Shown here piece after piece: positions 16,804 through 25,051 of a stretch of DNA of 64,000 bases. The notes below the pieces were generated by a model. That model did no database searches and was not told where the DNA came from. It saw only the letters and a list, made by a program, of their open reading frames with translations. Made by a program: the position numbers and the translations under genes. Source of the stretch: Micromonospora fulviviridis (GTDB lineage Bacteria; Actinomycetota; Actinomycetes; Mycobacteriales; Micromonosporaceae); contig NZ_BMRA01000016.1 in the NCBI RefSeq assembly GCF_014648395.1, positions 35,892-99,891 of the forward strand. The letters are read 5' to 3'. Positions within the stretch are counted from its first letter, which is position 1. Each line of letters begins with the position of its first letter.

Positions 16804-16881
16804 ATGTCGCAGCGGGACGAGCTTCTCCTCACCGCTCGCGTGCACGTCGACCTGGTCCGGCACGCGAGCGCGCTCTGTTGA
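16804..16881 (+). CDS. Cysteine-responsive leader peptide (25 codons) of the organosulfur operon
   Basis: ATG at 16804 opens a 25-residue frame, MSQRDELLL... ending HVDLVRHASALC, then TGA. The ending H-V-D-L-x-R-x-A-S-x-x-C-stop is the signature of actinobacterial leader peptides found before sulfur assimilation and organosulfur operons. Related Cys-containing leader ORFs in mycobacteria act as cysteine-sensing attenuators. Here the single Cys codon (TGT, 16876-16878) is the last sense codon, 141 bp before the start of the solute-binding protein gene. When Cys-tRNA is scarce, ribosomes should stall on that codon and expose the downstream region. The mechanism is inferred from the family; no clean terminator/antiterminator pair is obvious by eye. 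Confidence 0.8.
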   Translation: MSQRDELLLTARVHVDLVRHASALC

Positions 16882-17022
16882 GCTGACCGCTCTCGGTCGT
16901 CACATCTCCTCCGCTCGTCCGCTCCCGTCGCCGGCGCATCGTGGCCCGGCCGGCAGCGGCGTGCTCACGCGCCCCCCGCGGGCCCTCGCCACCGCATCGT
17001 GGACAGATCAGGAGACCTCTCC

Positions 17023-18057
17023 ATGCCCTCGACCCGTCAGTCGCTGCGGCGTACCCTCGCCGCCGCCGTCACCCTGCTCGCCCTCGCCGCCGCCACGGGC
17101 TGCGGCGCCGACGCCGCCGCCGGCGGCCGGCAGACCACCGAGCTGCGCTACCAGGGCTCGGTCGGCCAGGTGACCCTCCCCGAACTCGCCGCCGACCTCG
17201 GCTACCTCGGCGACGTCAAGCTCAAGTGGATCGGCAACGTCACCGGCGGCCCCGCCGACATCCAGGCCACCGCCACCGGCCAGACCGACTTCGGCGGCGC
17301 CTTCAACGGCGCCATCGTCAAGCTCCGGGCCGCGAACGCCCCGATCACCGCCGTGGTCGCCTACTACGGCTCCGACGCACAGACCTTCCAGGGCTACTAC
17401 GTCCTCCAGGACAGCCCGATCCGCGGGCCCCGCGACCTGATCGGCAGGAAGGTCGGCATGAACACCCTCGGCGCGCACGCCGAGGCGGTGCTCAAGACGT
17501 GGCTGGCCAAGGGCGGCCTCACCCCGGCCGAGATCGCCAAGGTCGAGCTGGTCGCGCTGCCCCCGGTCAACATCGAGCAGTCGCTGCGGCAGCGGCAGAT
17601 CGACGTCGCGGTGCTCGGCGGTGTGATCCGGGACAAGGCCGTCGCCGCCGGCGGCGTCCGCACCGTCTTCACCGACTACGAGCTGCTCGGCGCGTTCAGC
17701 GGCGGAAGCTACGTCTTCCGGGACGACTTCATCAAGCGCAACCCGGAGACCGTCCGGGCGTTCGTCACCGGGGTGGGCAAGGCCGTCGAGTGGGCGCGGA
17801 CCCAGCCCCGGGAGACCGTCATCGCCCGGCTGGAGTCCATCATCGCCAAGCGCGGCCGCAACGAGGACCCGTCGCTGGTGCGGTACTGGAAGTCCAGCGG
17901 GGTGGCCGGGAAGGGCGGTCTGATCAGCGACCGGGAGTTCACCACCTGGATCGACTGGCTGGCCGACTCCGGTGAGCTCAAGGGCGACCGGCCGAAGCCC
18001 GCCGACCTCTACACCAACCGGTTCAACGAGTTCGCCACCACCGGTGGTGGCGCGTGA
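17023..18057 (+). CDS. Sulfonate/organosulfur ABC transporter substrate-binding lipoprotein (SsuA/TauA-like)
   Basis: A 344-residue precursor. Signal peptide RRTLAAAVTLLALAAATGCG has a lipobox with Cys at about residue 26. The mature part is of the SsuA/TauA/NMT1 type (TELRYQGSVGQVTLPELAAD, QTDFGGAFNGAIVKL, DLIGRKVGMNTLGAHAEA). The start at 17023 has CAGGAGA upstream; the start at 16999 would put extra charged residues before the signal. It is the first structural gene of a six-gene unit and overlaps the ATPase gene by 4 bp. The exact ligand (alkanesulfonate, taurine, sulfone) cannot be read from sequence; the monooxygenase genes downstream point to organosulfur. Confidence 0.85.
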   Translation: MPSTRQSLRRTLAAAVTLLALAAATGCGADAAAGGRQTTELRYQGSVGQVTLPELAADLGYLGDVKLKWIGNVTGGPADIQATATGQTDFGGAFNGAIVKLRAANAPITAVVAYYGSDAQTFQGYYVLQDSPIRGPRDLIGRKVGMNTLGAHAEAVLKTWLAKGGLTPAEIAKVELVALPPVNIEQSLRQRQIDVAVLGGVIRDKAVAAGGVRTVFTDYELLGAFSGGSYVFRDDFIKRNPETVRAFVTGVGKAVEWARTQPRETVIARLESIIAKRGRNEDPSLVRYWKSSGVAGKGGLISDREFTTWIDWLADSGELKGDRPKPADLYTNRFNEFATTGGGA

Positions 18058-18872
18058 GCACCGACAAGATCCTCTTCGACCGGGTGACGAAGGTCTTCCC
18101 GGGCCGGCGGGGCAGCGGCGGCGCGGTCACCGCGCTCGACGAGCTGACCCTCGGGGTACGCCCCGGCGAGTTCCTGGTCGTCGTCGGCCCCAGCGGCTGC
18201 GGCAAGTCCACCCTGCTCGACCTGCTCGGCGGGCTCTCCACCCCGACCGCCGGGCAGGTGCTGGTGGACGGCCGCCCGGTCACCGGGCCCGGCCTCGACC
18301 GGGGCATCGTCTTCCAGCAGTACGCGCTGCTGCCCTGGCGCACCGCCGCCGGCAACGTCGCGTTCGGACTGGAGGCCAAGGGCGTGCCGCGCGCGGAGCG
18401 CGCCGACCTCATCGCCCACCACCTCGACCTGGTCGGGCTGGCCGGGTTCGCCGACCGCTACCCGCACGAGCTGTCCGGCGGCATGAAGCAGCGGGTGGCC
18501 ATCGCCCGCAGCCTCGCGTACGACCCCGACGTGCTGCTCATGGACGAGCCGTTCGCGGCGCTCGACGCGCAGACCCGCGACTCGCTCCAGGACGAGCTGG
18601 TCCGGATCTGGCAGGCCACCGGCAAGACCGTCGTGTTCATCACCCACGGCATCGACGAGGCCGTCCACCTGGGCCAGCGGGTCGCCGTGATGACCTCCCG
18701 CCCCGGGCGGATCAAGGAGGTCATCGAGATCGAGCTGGGCGACCGGGAGGCCGAGGAGGACGTGCGTTCCTCCGACGCCTTCCGGCACCACCGGCACCAG
18801 ATCTGGACGCTGCTGCGCGACGAGGTGCGGGCCGCCCAGTCCGCCGTACGAGAGGAGGCCCGCGTTGGTTGA
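18054..18872 (+). CDS. ABC transporter ATPase (SsuB/TauB-like)
   Basis: A 272-residue ATPase with Walker A VGPSGCGKSTLL (about 44-55), Q-loop FQQYALLPW, signature LSGGMKQRVAIARSL, Walker B VLLMDEPFAALDAQTR and H-loop FITHGIDEA. The Leu-Pro-Trp after the Q-loop and the linker are typical of nitrate/sulfonate/taurine importers. Start is GTG at 18054 in a GTGA overlap with the solute-binding gene. The 3' end overlaps the permease gene by 8 bp, so the transporter is translationally coupled. Confidence 0.92.
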   Translation: MSTDKILFDRVTKVFPGRRGSGGAVTALDELTLGVRPGEFLVVVGPSGCGKSTLLDLLGGLSTPTAGQVLVDGRPVTGPGLDRGIVFQQYALLPWRTAAGNVAFGLEAKGVPRAERADLIAHHLDLVGLAGFADRYPHELSGGMKQRVAIARSLAYDPDVLLMDEPFAALDAQTRDSLQDELVRIWQATGKTVVFITHGIDEAVHLGQRVAVMTSRPGRIKEVIEIELGDREAEEDVRSSDAFRHHRHQIWTLLRDEVRAAQSAVREEARVG

Positions 18873-19725
18873 CATCGCCGAACGGCCGGCCGCCGCGGCG
18901 GCCCGGCCCGCCGTGCCACCGGCGGTCCCCACCGCCGGGCCCGCCCTGCCCGGACGGCTGCTCGGGCTCGGCGGCCGGGCCCTGCACCGCAGCGTCGCCC
19001 TGCTGGCCCTGGCCGCGGTCTGGGAGACCGCACCGCGCGCCGGGCTGGTCGACCGGGTCTTCCTGCCCCCGCTGTCCGAGGTGCTCACCGCCTGGTGGAC
19101 GCTGCTGCGCACCGGGCAGCTCGCCGACCACGTCGGCGCGAGCCTGACCCGCTCGCTCACCGGGCTGGCCCTGGCCGTGGCCGCCGCCATCCCGCTCGGC
19201 CTGCTGATCGGCTGGTACCGGCCTCTCGCCGAGCTGCTCAGCCCGCTGCTGGAGGTGTTCCGCAACACCGCCGCGCTGGCGCTGCTGCCGGTCTTCGTGC
19301 TCATCCTCGGGCTGGGGGAGACCTCCAAGATCGCCCTGGTGGTCTACGCCTGCTCCTGGCCGATCCTGCTGAACACGATCGCCGGGGTGAAGGGGGTGGA
19401 CCCGCTGCTGGTCCGCTCGGCCCGCTCGATGGGGCTCAACCACCTGCGGCTGTTCCAGAAGGTGATCCTGCCGGCGGCCGTGCCGACCATCTTCACCGGC
19501 GTCCGGCTCGCCGGGGCGTACTCGATCCTCGTGCTGGTCGCCGCCGAGATGGTCGGCGCCAAGGCCGGGCTCGGCTACCTCATCAACTACGCCCAGTACA
19601 ACTTCGCGATCCCCGACATGTACGCCGGGATCATCACGATCTCCGCCATCGGCCTGGTCGTCAACCAGCTCCTCGTCGCCGGGGAACGCCGCTTCTCCAC
19701 CTGGCGCGTCGACGTCACCGCCTGA
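18865..19725 (+). CDS. ABC transporter permease (SsuC/TauC-like)
   Basis: A 286-residue permease with about six membrane helices and the EAA-type cytoplasmic loop KGVDPLLVRSARSMGLNHLRLFQKVILPA, given here only in outline. The start is a TTG at 18865 with GAGGAGG 7 bp upstream, overlapping the ATPase gene. An N-terminal stretch rich in Ala and Pro (about 40 residues) precedes the first helix. It forms the membrane channel of the importer encoded with 17023 and 18054. Confidence 0.92.
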   Translation: MVDIAERPAAAAARPAVPPAVPTAGPALPGRLLGLGGRALHRSVALLALAAVWETAPRAGLVDRVFLPPLSEVLTAWWTLLRTGQLADHVGASLTRSLTGLALAVAAAIPLGLLIGWYRPLAELLSPLLEVFRNTAALALLPVFVLILGLGETSKIALVVYACSWPILLNTIAGVKGVDPLLVRSARSMGLNHLRLFQKVILPAAVPTIFTGVRLAGAYSILVLVAAEMVGAKAGLGYLINYAQYNFAIPDMYAGIITISAIGLVVNQLLVAGERRFSTWRVDVTA

Positions 19726-19736
19726 GAGGAATCCCC

Positions 19737-21071
19737 ATGTCCCGAACCCTGCACCTCAACGCGTTCCTGATGGGCGTCGGCCACCACGAGGCGGCCTGGC
19801 GGCACCCGCGTACCGACCCGCGCCGGGTCGCCGACGTGAAGCACTTCCAGGAGCTGGCCCGGATCGCCGAGCGGGGCACCCTCGACTCGGTGTTCCTCGC
19901 CGACGGGCTCGCGGTCGGCCCGGCCGTCCGGCACAACATCCAGGCCGTCTTCGAGCCGCTCACCCTGCTCGCCGCGCTGGCCACGGCCACCGAGCACATC
20001 GGCCTGATCGCGACCGCCTCCACCACCTACAACGAGCCGTTCAACCTGGCCCGCAAGTTCGCCTCGCTGGACCACCTCAGCGGCGGCCGGGCCGGCTGGA
20101 ACATCGTCACCTCCGCGCAGGCCCGCGAGGCCCGCAACTTCAACCTCGACGACCACCCGGAGCACGCCGAGCGGTACCGGCGGGCCGCCGAGTTCGTCGA
20201 CGTGGCGATCAAGCTCTGGGACAGCTGGGAGGACGAGGCGCTGGTCCTCGACACCGCGGCCGGCGTCTTCGCCGACACCGACCGGGTGCACGAGATCGAC
20301 CACCGCGGCGAGCGGTTCCGGGTGCACGGGCCGCTGAACACCCCCCGCCCGCCGCAGGGCCGGCCGCTGCTCGTGCAGGCCGGCTCCTCCGCCGACGGCA
20401 TCGCGTTCGCCGCCCGCTACGCCGAGGCCGTCTTCACGGCCCAGCAGACCCTCGCCGACGGCCAGGCGTTCTACGCCGAACTCCGGCGCGCGACCGCCGC
20501 CGCGGGCCGGGACCCCGACGGGGTCAAGGTGCTGCCCGGCATCGCGCCGGTGATCGGGGGTACGGAGTCCGAGGCCCGTGCCCTCGCCGATGAACTGGAG
20601 GCGCTGATCGTGCCCGAGCACGCCCTCGCGCAGCTCTCCGGCATGACCGGTCTCGATCTCGCCGGCCTGCCGCTGGACGGGCCGCTGCCCGACCTGCCCG
20701 ATGTCAGCGCGGTGCAGTCCCACCAGAGCCGCTACCAGCTCGTCGTCGACCTGGCCCGCCGGGAGAAGCTCACCATCCGGCAGCTCATCGGCCGACTCGG
20801 CGGCGGTCGCGGGCACCGCGTCGTCGCCGGCACCCCGGAGCAGATCGCCGACCAGATCGAGCTCTGGTTCACCCAGGGCGCCGCCGACGGCTTCAACGTC
20901 ATGCCACCCCTGCTGCCCCACGGACTGGAGGCCTTCGTGGATCACGTCGTACCGCTGCTGCGCCGGCGCGGCCTGTTCCGGCACGAGTACACCGGCCGCA
21001 CCCTGCGCGAGCACTACGGGCTGCCCCGCCCGGCGAGCACCTACGCCGGCCGAGAGCTGGTGACGGCATGA
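19737..21071 (+). CDS. LLM-class flavin-dependent monooxygenase (NtaA/SnaA/DszA group)
   Basis: A 444-residue FMNH2-dependent monooxygenase starting MSRTLHLNAFLMGVGHHEAAW, the N-terminus of the NtaA/SnaA/DszA(SoxA) group. Characteristic parts are SVFLADGLAV, ASTTYNEPFNLARKFASLDHLSGGRAGWN and LLVQAGSSADGIAFAARYA. Members of this group cleave C-S or C-N bonds (dibenzothiophene sulfone, nitrilotriacetate). AGAGGA lies 7 bp before the ATG. FMNH2 is presumably supplied by the flavin reductase encoded next (ATGA overlap). In this operon it probably oxidises an imported organosulfur compound to release sulfite. Confidence 0.88.
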   Translation: MSRTLHLNAFLMGVGHHEAAWRHPRTDPRRVADVKHFQELARIAERGTLDSVFLADGLAVGPAVRHNIQAVFEPLTLLAALATATEHIGLIATASTTYNEPFNLARKFASLDHLSGGRAGWNIVTSAQAREARNFNLDDHPEHAERYRRAAEFVDVAIKLWDSWEDEALVLDTAAGVFADTDRVHEIDHRGERFRVHGPLNTPRPPQGRPLLVQAGSSADGIAFAARYAEAVFTAQQTLADGQAFYAELRRATAAAGRDPDGVKVLPGIAPVIGGTESEARALADELEALIVPEHALAQLSGMTGLDLAGLPLDGPLPDLPDVSAVQSHQSRYQLVVDLARREKLTIRQLIGRLGGGRGHRVVAGTPEQIADQIELWFTQGAADGFNVMPPLLPHGLEAFVDHVVPLLRRRGLFRHEYTGRTLREHYGLPRPASTYAGRELVTA

Positions 21072-21631
21072 CCACCGTGGACCGGCCCGGAGCCGGCACC
21101 CTGGAGCTGCGACCGGTCGACGCCGACACGTTCCGCGGTCTGCTGCGCCGGCAGGCGTCCACGGTCACCGTGGTCACCACGCCCGGCCTGCACGGCGGCC
21201 GGCACCTGCCGTCGCTGCCCCCGGCCGGCTTCACCGCCACCTCGTTCACGTCGGTCTCGCTGGACCCGCCGCTGGTCTCCTTCTGCCTGGGCCGCGAGTC
21301 GTCGAGCTGGCCGACCGTGGAACGGGCCGAGCACGTGGCCGTGCACCTGCTCGCCTCCGGGCAGCAGGAGATCGCGAAGATCTTCGCCACCAGCGGGATC
21401 GACCGGTTCGCCGCCCATCCGGGCTGGGAGGCCGGGCCGTTCGGGGTGCCGCTGATCGGCGACGCCCTGGCCGTGCTGCTCTGCCGGGTGGTCCGCCGGA
21501 TCGAGGCCGGCGACCACACCCTCGTGCTCGCCGAACCCCTGGCGCTCGGCGCGGGCGAGGACGGTGACCCGCTGGTGCACCACCGCGGCGGCTACACCAC
21601 CACGCTCGGCGCGTGGCCGGAGACCTGGTGA
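21068..21631 (+). CDS. Flavin reductase (two-component monooxygenase partner)
   Basis: A 187-residue flavin reductase-like domain protein. VDADTFRGLLRRQASTVTVVTT opens the split barrel, FTATSFTSVSLDPPLVSFCL is the flavin-binding loop and EIAKIFATSGIDRF a conserved turn. Such proteins use NAD(P)H to make free FMNH2 for LLM monooxygenases. It overlaps the monooxygenase gene by ATGA and the nitroreductase gene by GTGA, so the three are translationally coupled. Confidence 0.9.
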   Translation: MTTVDRPGAGTLELRPVDADTFRGLLRRQASTVTVVTTPGLHGGRHLPSLPPAGFTATSFTSVSLDPPLVSFCLGRESSSWPTVERAEHVAVHLLASGQQEIAKIFATSGIDRFAAHPGWEAGPFGVPLIGDALAVLLCRVVRRIEAGDHTLVLAEPLALGAGEDGDPLVHHRGGYTTTLGAWPETW

Positions 21632-22239
21632 GCGCACCCGCCACCGAGCTGCTGGCGCTCGACCGGGCCGCCCAGGACCTGCTGTTCCGGGCGGCCCGGA
21701 CGGCCAACGCGTTCACCGACGAACCGGTCGACGAGGAGCAGGTCAGGGCCATCCACGACCTGGTCCGGAACGGCCCGACCGCGATGAACGCCCAGCCGCT
21801 GCGGGTGCTGCTGCTGCGCTCGGCGCCGGCCCGGGCCCGGCTGCTGCCGTACCTCAGCTCCGGCAACCGGGACAAGACCGCGGGGGCCCCGCTGACCGCG
21901 GTGCTCGCCGCAGACGTGGACTGGCACGACCGGCTGCCCGAGCTGTTCCCGCACCGGCCCGGCGCCCGGGACTGGTTCACCGGCGACCCGGCCGGCCGGG
22001 AGGCCCAGGCCCGGTTCAACGCGGCGCTCCAGATCGGCTACCTGCTGATCGGGGTACGCGCCGCCGGGCTGGCCGCCGGCCCGATGGCCGGGTTCGACGC
22101 GGCCGGGGTGGAGCGGGAGTTCTTCCCGGACGGCCGGCACCGGGTGCTGCTGCTCATGAACATCGGCCGGCCGGCGCCCGACGCCTGGCGGGAGCGGCTG
22201 CCCCGGCTCGACTACGCCGAGGTGGTGCGCACCCTCTGA
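21628..22239 (+). CDS. Nitroreductase-family protein (RutE-like)
   Basis: A 203-residue protein of the FMN-dependent nitroreductase fold, closest in pattern to RutE/malonic semialdehyde reductases: LLFRAARTANAFTDEPVDEE, GPTAMNAQPLRVLLLRS (FMN site) and FNAALQIGYLLIGVRAAGL. GTG start at 21628 overlaps the flavin reductase stop. It is the last gene of the organosulfur operon and ends 4 bp from the convergent Rrf2 gene. It may reduce an aldehyde or enone left after desulfonation; that is inference. Confidence 0.82.
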   Translation: MSAPATELLALDRAAQDLLFRAARTANAFTDEPVDEEQVRAIHDLVRNGPTAMNAQPLRVLLLRSAPARARLLPYLSSGNRDKTAGAPLTAVLAADVDWHDRLPELFPHRPGARDWFTGDPAGREAQARFNAALQIGYLLIGVRAAGLAAGPMAGFDAAGVEREFFPDGRHRVLLLMNIGRPAPDAWRERLPRLDYAEVVRTL

Positions 22240-22243
22240 GACG

Positions 22244-22699
22244 TCAGCGGGGCTCCCAGGCGTCGGGGCGGGCGATCAGCTTGCGGACGTGGCCGGGGAG
22301 CTTCCCGCTGGCCATCTCGGCCAGGCTCACCTCGTCGACCACCTGCCGGACGGCGGCGCGGACGGCCACCCACAGCCGGGGCAGGTTCTCCGCCGCGCCC
22401 TCGTACTGCGTCTCCTCGGGGCGCAGCCCCCGTACCCCGGCGAGGGGGCCGTCGACGGCCCGCAGGATCTGCCCGATGGTGATGTCGCGCGGTGGCCGGG
22501 CCAGGGTGTAGCCGCCCTCGGCGCCGCGCTGGGCCCGGACGATCCCGGCCCGGCGCAGGTCGGCCAGGACCGCCTCGAGGAACTTGCGGGGCATGTCCTG
22601 CTCCGCCGCGATGGCCTGGGTGGACAGCAGGGTGGGGTACGCGGTGGCCAGGCTCAGTGCGGCCCGGACCGCGTAGTCGCCGCGCGCGGAGATCTGCAC
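22244..22699 (-). CDS. Rrf2-family transcriptional regulator (CymR-like)
   Basis: A 151-residue Rrf2 protein starting MQISARGDYAVRAALSLA, with winged-helix parts STQAIAAEQDMPRKFLEAVL and AGIVRAQRGAEGGYTLARPP. The cysteine cluster that holds an Fe-S cluster in IscR and NsrR is absent, so it is more like CymR, the cysteine metabolism repressor of Bacillus. It lies tail to tail with the organosulfur operon and is a good candidate regulator of it. It starts 7 bp after the AraC-type gene stop and may be co-transcribed with it. Confidence 0.88.
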   Translation of the reverse strand: MQISARGDYAVRAALSLATAYPTLLSTQAIAAEQDMPRKFLEAVLADLRRAGIVRAQRGAEGGYTLARPPRDITIGQILRAVDGPLAGVRGLRPEETQYEGAAENLPRLWVAVRAAVRQVVDEVSLAEMASGKLPGHVRKLIARPDAWEPR

Positions 22700-22706
22700 C
22701 CTGCCA

Positions 22707-23621
22707 TCATGCCCGGCCGGCGGGGGCGGGGGAGTCGGCGGGCGGGCGAGGGCGCACCATGCGGACGGGCAGCGGCTGCTCCCGGGCGGCCCGGAAGGCC
22801 CCAGGGCTCACCCCGACCTCGCGGGTGAAGAAGCGACCGAAGTTGGTCGGCTCGGGAAAGCCGAGCCGCCGGCCGATCCGGGCGATCGGCTCGTCGGTGG
22901 CGGCAAGCAGCCGGCTGGCCTGCAACGCCACCCGCTCGTCGATCACCTGCTTGGCGCTGCGGCCGGTCACCGCCAGGCAGGCCCGGGTCAAAGTACGCAC
23001 CGAGCAGCCGAGCTGGGCCGCGTAGTCCTCCACCCGGCGGGTGTGCCGGTAGCCGCGCTCCACCTCCCGGCACAGCCGCCGGAAGGTCTCCGCCTCGGCC
23101 CGGGGCGTGGCCCGCTCGTCGGCCCCGGGCAGCAGGCTCAGCCGCAGCAGCAGCACGGCGAGCTGGTGGCGCAGCAGCGCCGCCGCGGCCGGAATCCCCG
23201 CGTGCCGGTCGGCGTCCACGGCCAGCTGCGTCACCTCGCTGATCACCGCGTCCTCGTCCTCCCCGGCGAGCTGCCGGTACGCCGGCACCGCGTCCGGGTC
23301 GACGTCGAGGCCGCGCAGGGTCTCCGGACGCCAGCGCACCACCGTCGCGTCGAGCTGCGGACCGAGGCAGCGCAGCACCTGACCGGGCCGGGCCCGCAGC
23401 AGCGTGCCCGGGCGGCAGGGCAGCGCCCGGAAGTCCAGCTCGGCGCTGCCGTGACCATGGGTGACCAGGATCAGCAGGTCGGCGTCGAGCAGGACCGGCC
23501 GGGACCAGCCGGATACGGGCGCGAGGTCGCCGAGCGCACCGGTGACGATCTCGTCGGCGTCGACGCGAGGGTCGGCCAGGTCGGTGCGGGTGGCCGGGGA
23601 GGGCTGACCGGTAGTGACCAT
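22707..23621 (-). CDS. AraC-family transcriptional regulator
   Basis: A 304-residue regulator. The N-terminal cupin-like sensing domain (LILVTHGHGSAELDFRALP; GTLLRARPGQVLRCL) is followed by a C-terminal AraC double helix-turn-helix (VEDYAAQLGCSVRTLTRACL and PIARIGRRLGFPEPTNFGRF). I chose ATG 23621 over the longer frame. It is divergent from the SDR gene at 23773 and lies directly upstream of the Rrf2 gene. Ligand unknown. Confidence 0.88.
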   Translation of the reverse strand: MVTTGQPSPATRTDLADPRVDADEIVTGALGDLAPVSGWSRPVLLDADLLILVTHGHGSAELDFRALPCRPGTLLRARPGQVLRCLGPQLDATVVRWRPETLRGLDVDPDAVPAYRQLAGEDEDAVISEVTQLAVDADRHAGIPAAAALLRHQLAVLLLRLSLLPGADERATPRAEAETFRRLCREVERGYRHTRRVEDYAAQLGCSVRTLTRACLAVTGRSAKQVIDERVALQASRLLAATDEPIARIGRRLGFPEPTNFGRFFTREVGVSPGAFRAAREQPLPVRMVRPRPPADSPAPAGRA

Positions 23622-23706
23622 CGTCCCGACGGTAACCGCCCGGCGCGCACGTTGCATCTCGACGGTTTCGGCCGGTCTTGTCGGCACTGGCCAGGGACGG
23701 TTAGGT

Positions 23707-23718
23707 TACCGATCGGTA
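23707..23718. promoter_or_regulatory. Palindromic operator upstream of the SDR gene
   Basis: TACCGATCGGTA, a perfect 12-bp palindrome 55 bp before the SDR start, is of the kind bound by TetR-type repressors. No TetR gene is adjacent, so the regulator would act from elsewhere. Confidence 0.45.
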
Positions 23719-23772
23719 GCGCCCGGATCGGCCGACCGACCCGCGGCCCCGCACACCGGCGATGGGATGGGC

Positions 23773-24549
23773 ATGACGGATCTGTTCTCGGTCGAAGGCA
23801 AGACGGTCCTGGTCACCGGCGGCTCACGGGGGATCGGCCTGATGATCGCCCGAGGCTTCGTGCAGGCTGGTGCCAAGGTCATCATCTCGTCGCGCAAGGC
23901 CGACGTCTGCGAGGCCGTGGCCAAGGAACTTTCCGCCGAGGGGCACTGCGAGGCCATCCCCGCCGACCTGGGCCACGACGAGGGCGCGCTCGGGCTCGCG
24001 CAGGCCGTGCGGGAGCGCACCGACCGGCTCGACGTGCTGGTCAACAACGCCGGCGCCACCTGGGGCGCGCCGCTTGAGTCATACCCGGAGACCGCGTTCG
24101 ACAAGCTCTGGGCGGTCAACGTCAAGGCCGTCTTCCGGCTCACCACCGCGCTGCTGCCCGCGCTGCGCGCGGCGGCGACCCCCGACGACCCGGCCCGCGT
24201 GATCAACATCGGCTCGATCGACGGCATCCGGGTCCCGTGGATGGAGGTGTACGCCTACTCCGCGACCAAGGCGGCCGTGCACATGCTCACCCGCAGCCTC
24301 GCCCACCAGCTCGCCGGCGAGCAGATCACGGTCAACGCGATCGCGCCCGGGCCGTTCGAGAGCAAGATGATGGCCTTCGCGCTGGACGACCCGGCCTCCC
24401 GGGCGGCCATCGAGCAGCAGGTGCCGCTGGGCCGGATCGGCCGCCCCGAGGACATGGCGGGCACGGCGATCTACCTGTCGTCGCGGGCCGGCGCGTACCT
24501 GACCGGGGCGGTCATCCCGGTCGACGGCGGGATCACCACGCACGGCTGA
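23773..24549 (+). CDS. Short-chain dehydrogenase/reductase
   Basis: A 258-residue classical SDR. The cofactor motif TGGSRGIG lies at about residues 15-22, NNAG follows the fourth strand, the catalytic Ser is in INIGSIDG and the catalytic Tyr-x-x-x-Lys in YAYSATKAAV. SSRKAD after the second strand suggests NADP(H). The C-terminus has the typical LTGAVIPVDGGITTHG. Starts at 23767 and 23773 are both possible. Members of this branch act on acyl or sterol ketones; the substrate is not predictable here. Confidence 0.88.
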   Translation: MTDLFSVEGKTVLVTGGSRGIGLMIARGFVQAGAKVIISSRKADVCEAVAKELSAEGHCEAIPADLGHDEGALGLAQAVRERTDRLDVLVNNAGATWGAPLESYPETAFDKLWAVNVKAVFRLTTALLPALRAAATPDDPARVINIGSIDGIRVPWMEVYAYSATKAAVHMLTRSLAHQLAGEQITVNAIAPGPFESKMMAFALDDPASRAAIEQQVPLGRIGRPEDMAGTAIYLSSRAGAYLTGAVIPVDGGITTHG

Positions 24550-24571
24550 GCCGTACTCCGGAACTGACGGC

Positions 24572-24610
24572 CCGGGGCCGCGCGGACTCGGCAGATCCGC
24601 GCGGCCCCGG
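24572..24610. terminator. Perfect 15-bp bidirectional terminator
   Basis: CCGGGGCCGCGCGGA (24572-24586) pairs perfectly with 24596-24610 around a 9-base loop, between the convergent SDR and ssgB genes. Confidence 0.85.
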
Positions 24611-24619
24611 TGTGCCGTG

Positions 24620-25051
24620 TCAGCGGCCGGCGAGCAGCCGGTTCACCGCCGTGTCGACGTCCAGGTGCTCGGCCTCGCGGCCGCGTGGGACGACGACGTA
24701 GGTCCGGCGCAGGAAGCGCACGAGCACGCTGCGCGGGACCTCGAAGAGGGCGTTGCCGTCCGGGGACGACAGCGCGAGCGCGACGAAGTCGCCGCGCGGG
24801 GTGGCCCACGGCCAGACCCGGACGTCGCCGATGCCGGCCGGCTCGTCGAGACCGGTGACCAGCAGTTCGCGAGCGAACGACCAGCTCACCGCCTCGCCGC
24901 CGGCGGATTCGGCGTGGAACAGGACATGGACCGCATACGGGTCAGCAGGGTCGTAACGCAGACTGGCACGCACCGGCAAGGCGGTGGCGTCAGGCGCGAC
25001 GAGCCTTAGCGACGTCTCGACCTCTACGGTCGTCGGTCGGATGACACTCAT
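24620..25051 (-). CDS. ssgB: SsgB-like sporulation and cell-division regulator
   Basis: A 143-residue SsgA-like protein (SALP). MSVIRPTTVEVETSLRLVAP, LRYDPADPYAVHVLFH, SWSFARELLVTGLDEPAGIGDVRVWPW and VPRSVLVRFLRRTYVVVP are the conserved blocks of the SsgB group. In Streptomyces SsgB recruits FtsZ to future septation sites in sporogenic hyphae; it is the SALP most widely conserved in morphologically complex actinomycetes. ATG at 25051. The gap 25052-25324 holds its promoter region; I see no other gene there. Confidence 0.9.
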   Translation of the reverse strand: MSVIRPTTVEVETSLRLVAPDATALPVRASLRYDPADPYAVHVLFHAESAGGEAVSWSFARELLVTGLDEPAGIGDVRVWPWATPRGDFVALALSSPDGNALFEVPRSVLVRFLRRTYVVVPRGREAEHLDVDTAVNRLLAGR

